Shown here piece after piece: positions 6,258 through 6,407 of a DNA stretch of 6,407 nucleotides (position 1 is its first letter; every line of letters begins with the position of its first letter). A program made the position numbers and the translations under genes. The notes beneath the pieces are model-generated. The model was not told the origin of the DNA. It searched no databases and saw nothing but the letters and a program-made list of their open reading frames with translations. Origin of the DNA: Bacteroidota bacterium (GTDB lineage: Bacteria; Bacteroidota; Rhodothermia; Rhodothermales; UBA10348); assembly GCA_004356385.1 (NCBI GenBank), contig SMXL01000001.1:1-6407 (forward strand), in the 5' to 3' direction.

Positions 6258-6407
6258 TTAGAGCGACGATAATGCCGTGCTCAAGTCCTCTTGGAGGTCC
6301 TCGACGTCTTCGATTCCCACCGAATACCGAACCAGGTTTTCGGGAATTCCGAGTAGGGCCCGTTCCTGGTCTGACATCTCGCAATGACTGGTCGTTTTGG
6401 GCGGACC
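6258..6407 (-). CDS. Cys/Met metabolism PLP-dependent enzyme, C-terminal fragment
   Basis: Reading the minus strand from the window edge gives 49 residues and a TAA stop at 6260-6258. The pattern TTSHCEMSDQERALLGIPEN followed by LVRYSVGIEDVEDLQEDL and the ending TALSSL is the conserved C-terminus of the trans-sulfuration family (cystathionine gamma-synthase, cystathionine gamma-lyase, O-acetyl/succinylhomoserine sulfhydrylase, methionine gamma-lyase). The arginine of LVRYSVGIE (fragment residue 27) is the family's substrate carboxylate-binding arginine. The PLP lysine lies outside the window and the fragment cannot tell these enzymes apart. It is a cytoplasmic amino-acid enzyme, convergent with the esterase gene, and probably marks the border of the envelope gene group. 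Confidence 0.88.
   Translation of the reverse strand, partial: GPPKTTSHCEMSDQERALLGIPENLVRYSVGIEDVEDLQEDLSTALSSL

Noticed and set aside
6167..6302. Inverted 9-mers GAGGACCTC (6167-6175) and GAGGTCCTC (6294-6302)
   Set aside because: They are 118 bases apart, one lies inside the PLP enzyme coding sequence, and there are no flanking duplications or transposase, so mobile-element ends are not supported.
1..6407. tRNA, rRNA, CRISPR array, insertion sequence or phage genes
   Set aside because: No cloverleaf, rRNA-like segment, spaced direct-repeat array or transposase/integrase-like frame was recognised on either strand; protein genes fill nearly all of the window.

Overview
The window looks like a gene-dense bacterial chromosome segment of roughly even base composition. 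It carries four complete protein genes and two genes cut by the window edges. Five of the six are recognisable at family level. None of the four complete genes has a clear Shine-Dalgarno sequence, and candidate promoter elements resemble the Bacteroidota -33/-7 type. The families present (DUF5916 barrel, DUF2231/PSCyt1/LRR fusion, DUF1501) are typical of Bacteroidota/Rhodothermota and related FCB-group or planctomycete-like environmental lineages. I infer a marine or environmental member of that broad group, but cannot fix the phylum from this sequence.

Layout: positions 2-193 (+) hold the last 63 codons of a DUF1501 (sulfatase-like) protein. It converges with 220-2481 (-), a 753-residue exported DUF5916 protein with an N-terminal CBM9-like domain and a predicted outer-membrane barrel. 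Upstream of that on the same strand is 2560-3645 (-), a Tat-exported NHL beta-propeller of 361 residues that resembles peptidyl-hydroxyglycine alpha-amidating lyase (PAL). A 148-base divergent region (3646-3793) separates it from a rightward pair. The first member, 3794-5287, is a membrane protein joining DUF2231, a planctomycete-type cytochrome c domain and leucine-rich repeats. The second, 5345-6166, is an exported alpha/beta hydrolase of the esterase D/enterochelin esterase type. At the right edge, 6258-6407 (-) is the C-terminus of a Cys/Met-metabolism PLP enzyme, probably an unrelated neighbour.

How the genes may work together: every gene except the PLP enzyme encodes, or probably encodes, an envelope protein. 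DUF1501 and PSCyt1 proteins often occur together in clusters thought to degrade or oxidise complex organic matter. The barrel, the propeller, the membrane cytochrome and the esterase would fit such an envelope oxidation/uptake module, but the substrate cannot be read from the sequence. The points most worth a second look are the PAL-like active-site pattern in the propeller, and the cluster of histidines predicted at the outer face of the DUF2231 membrane domain next to the single c-type heme.
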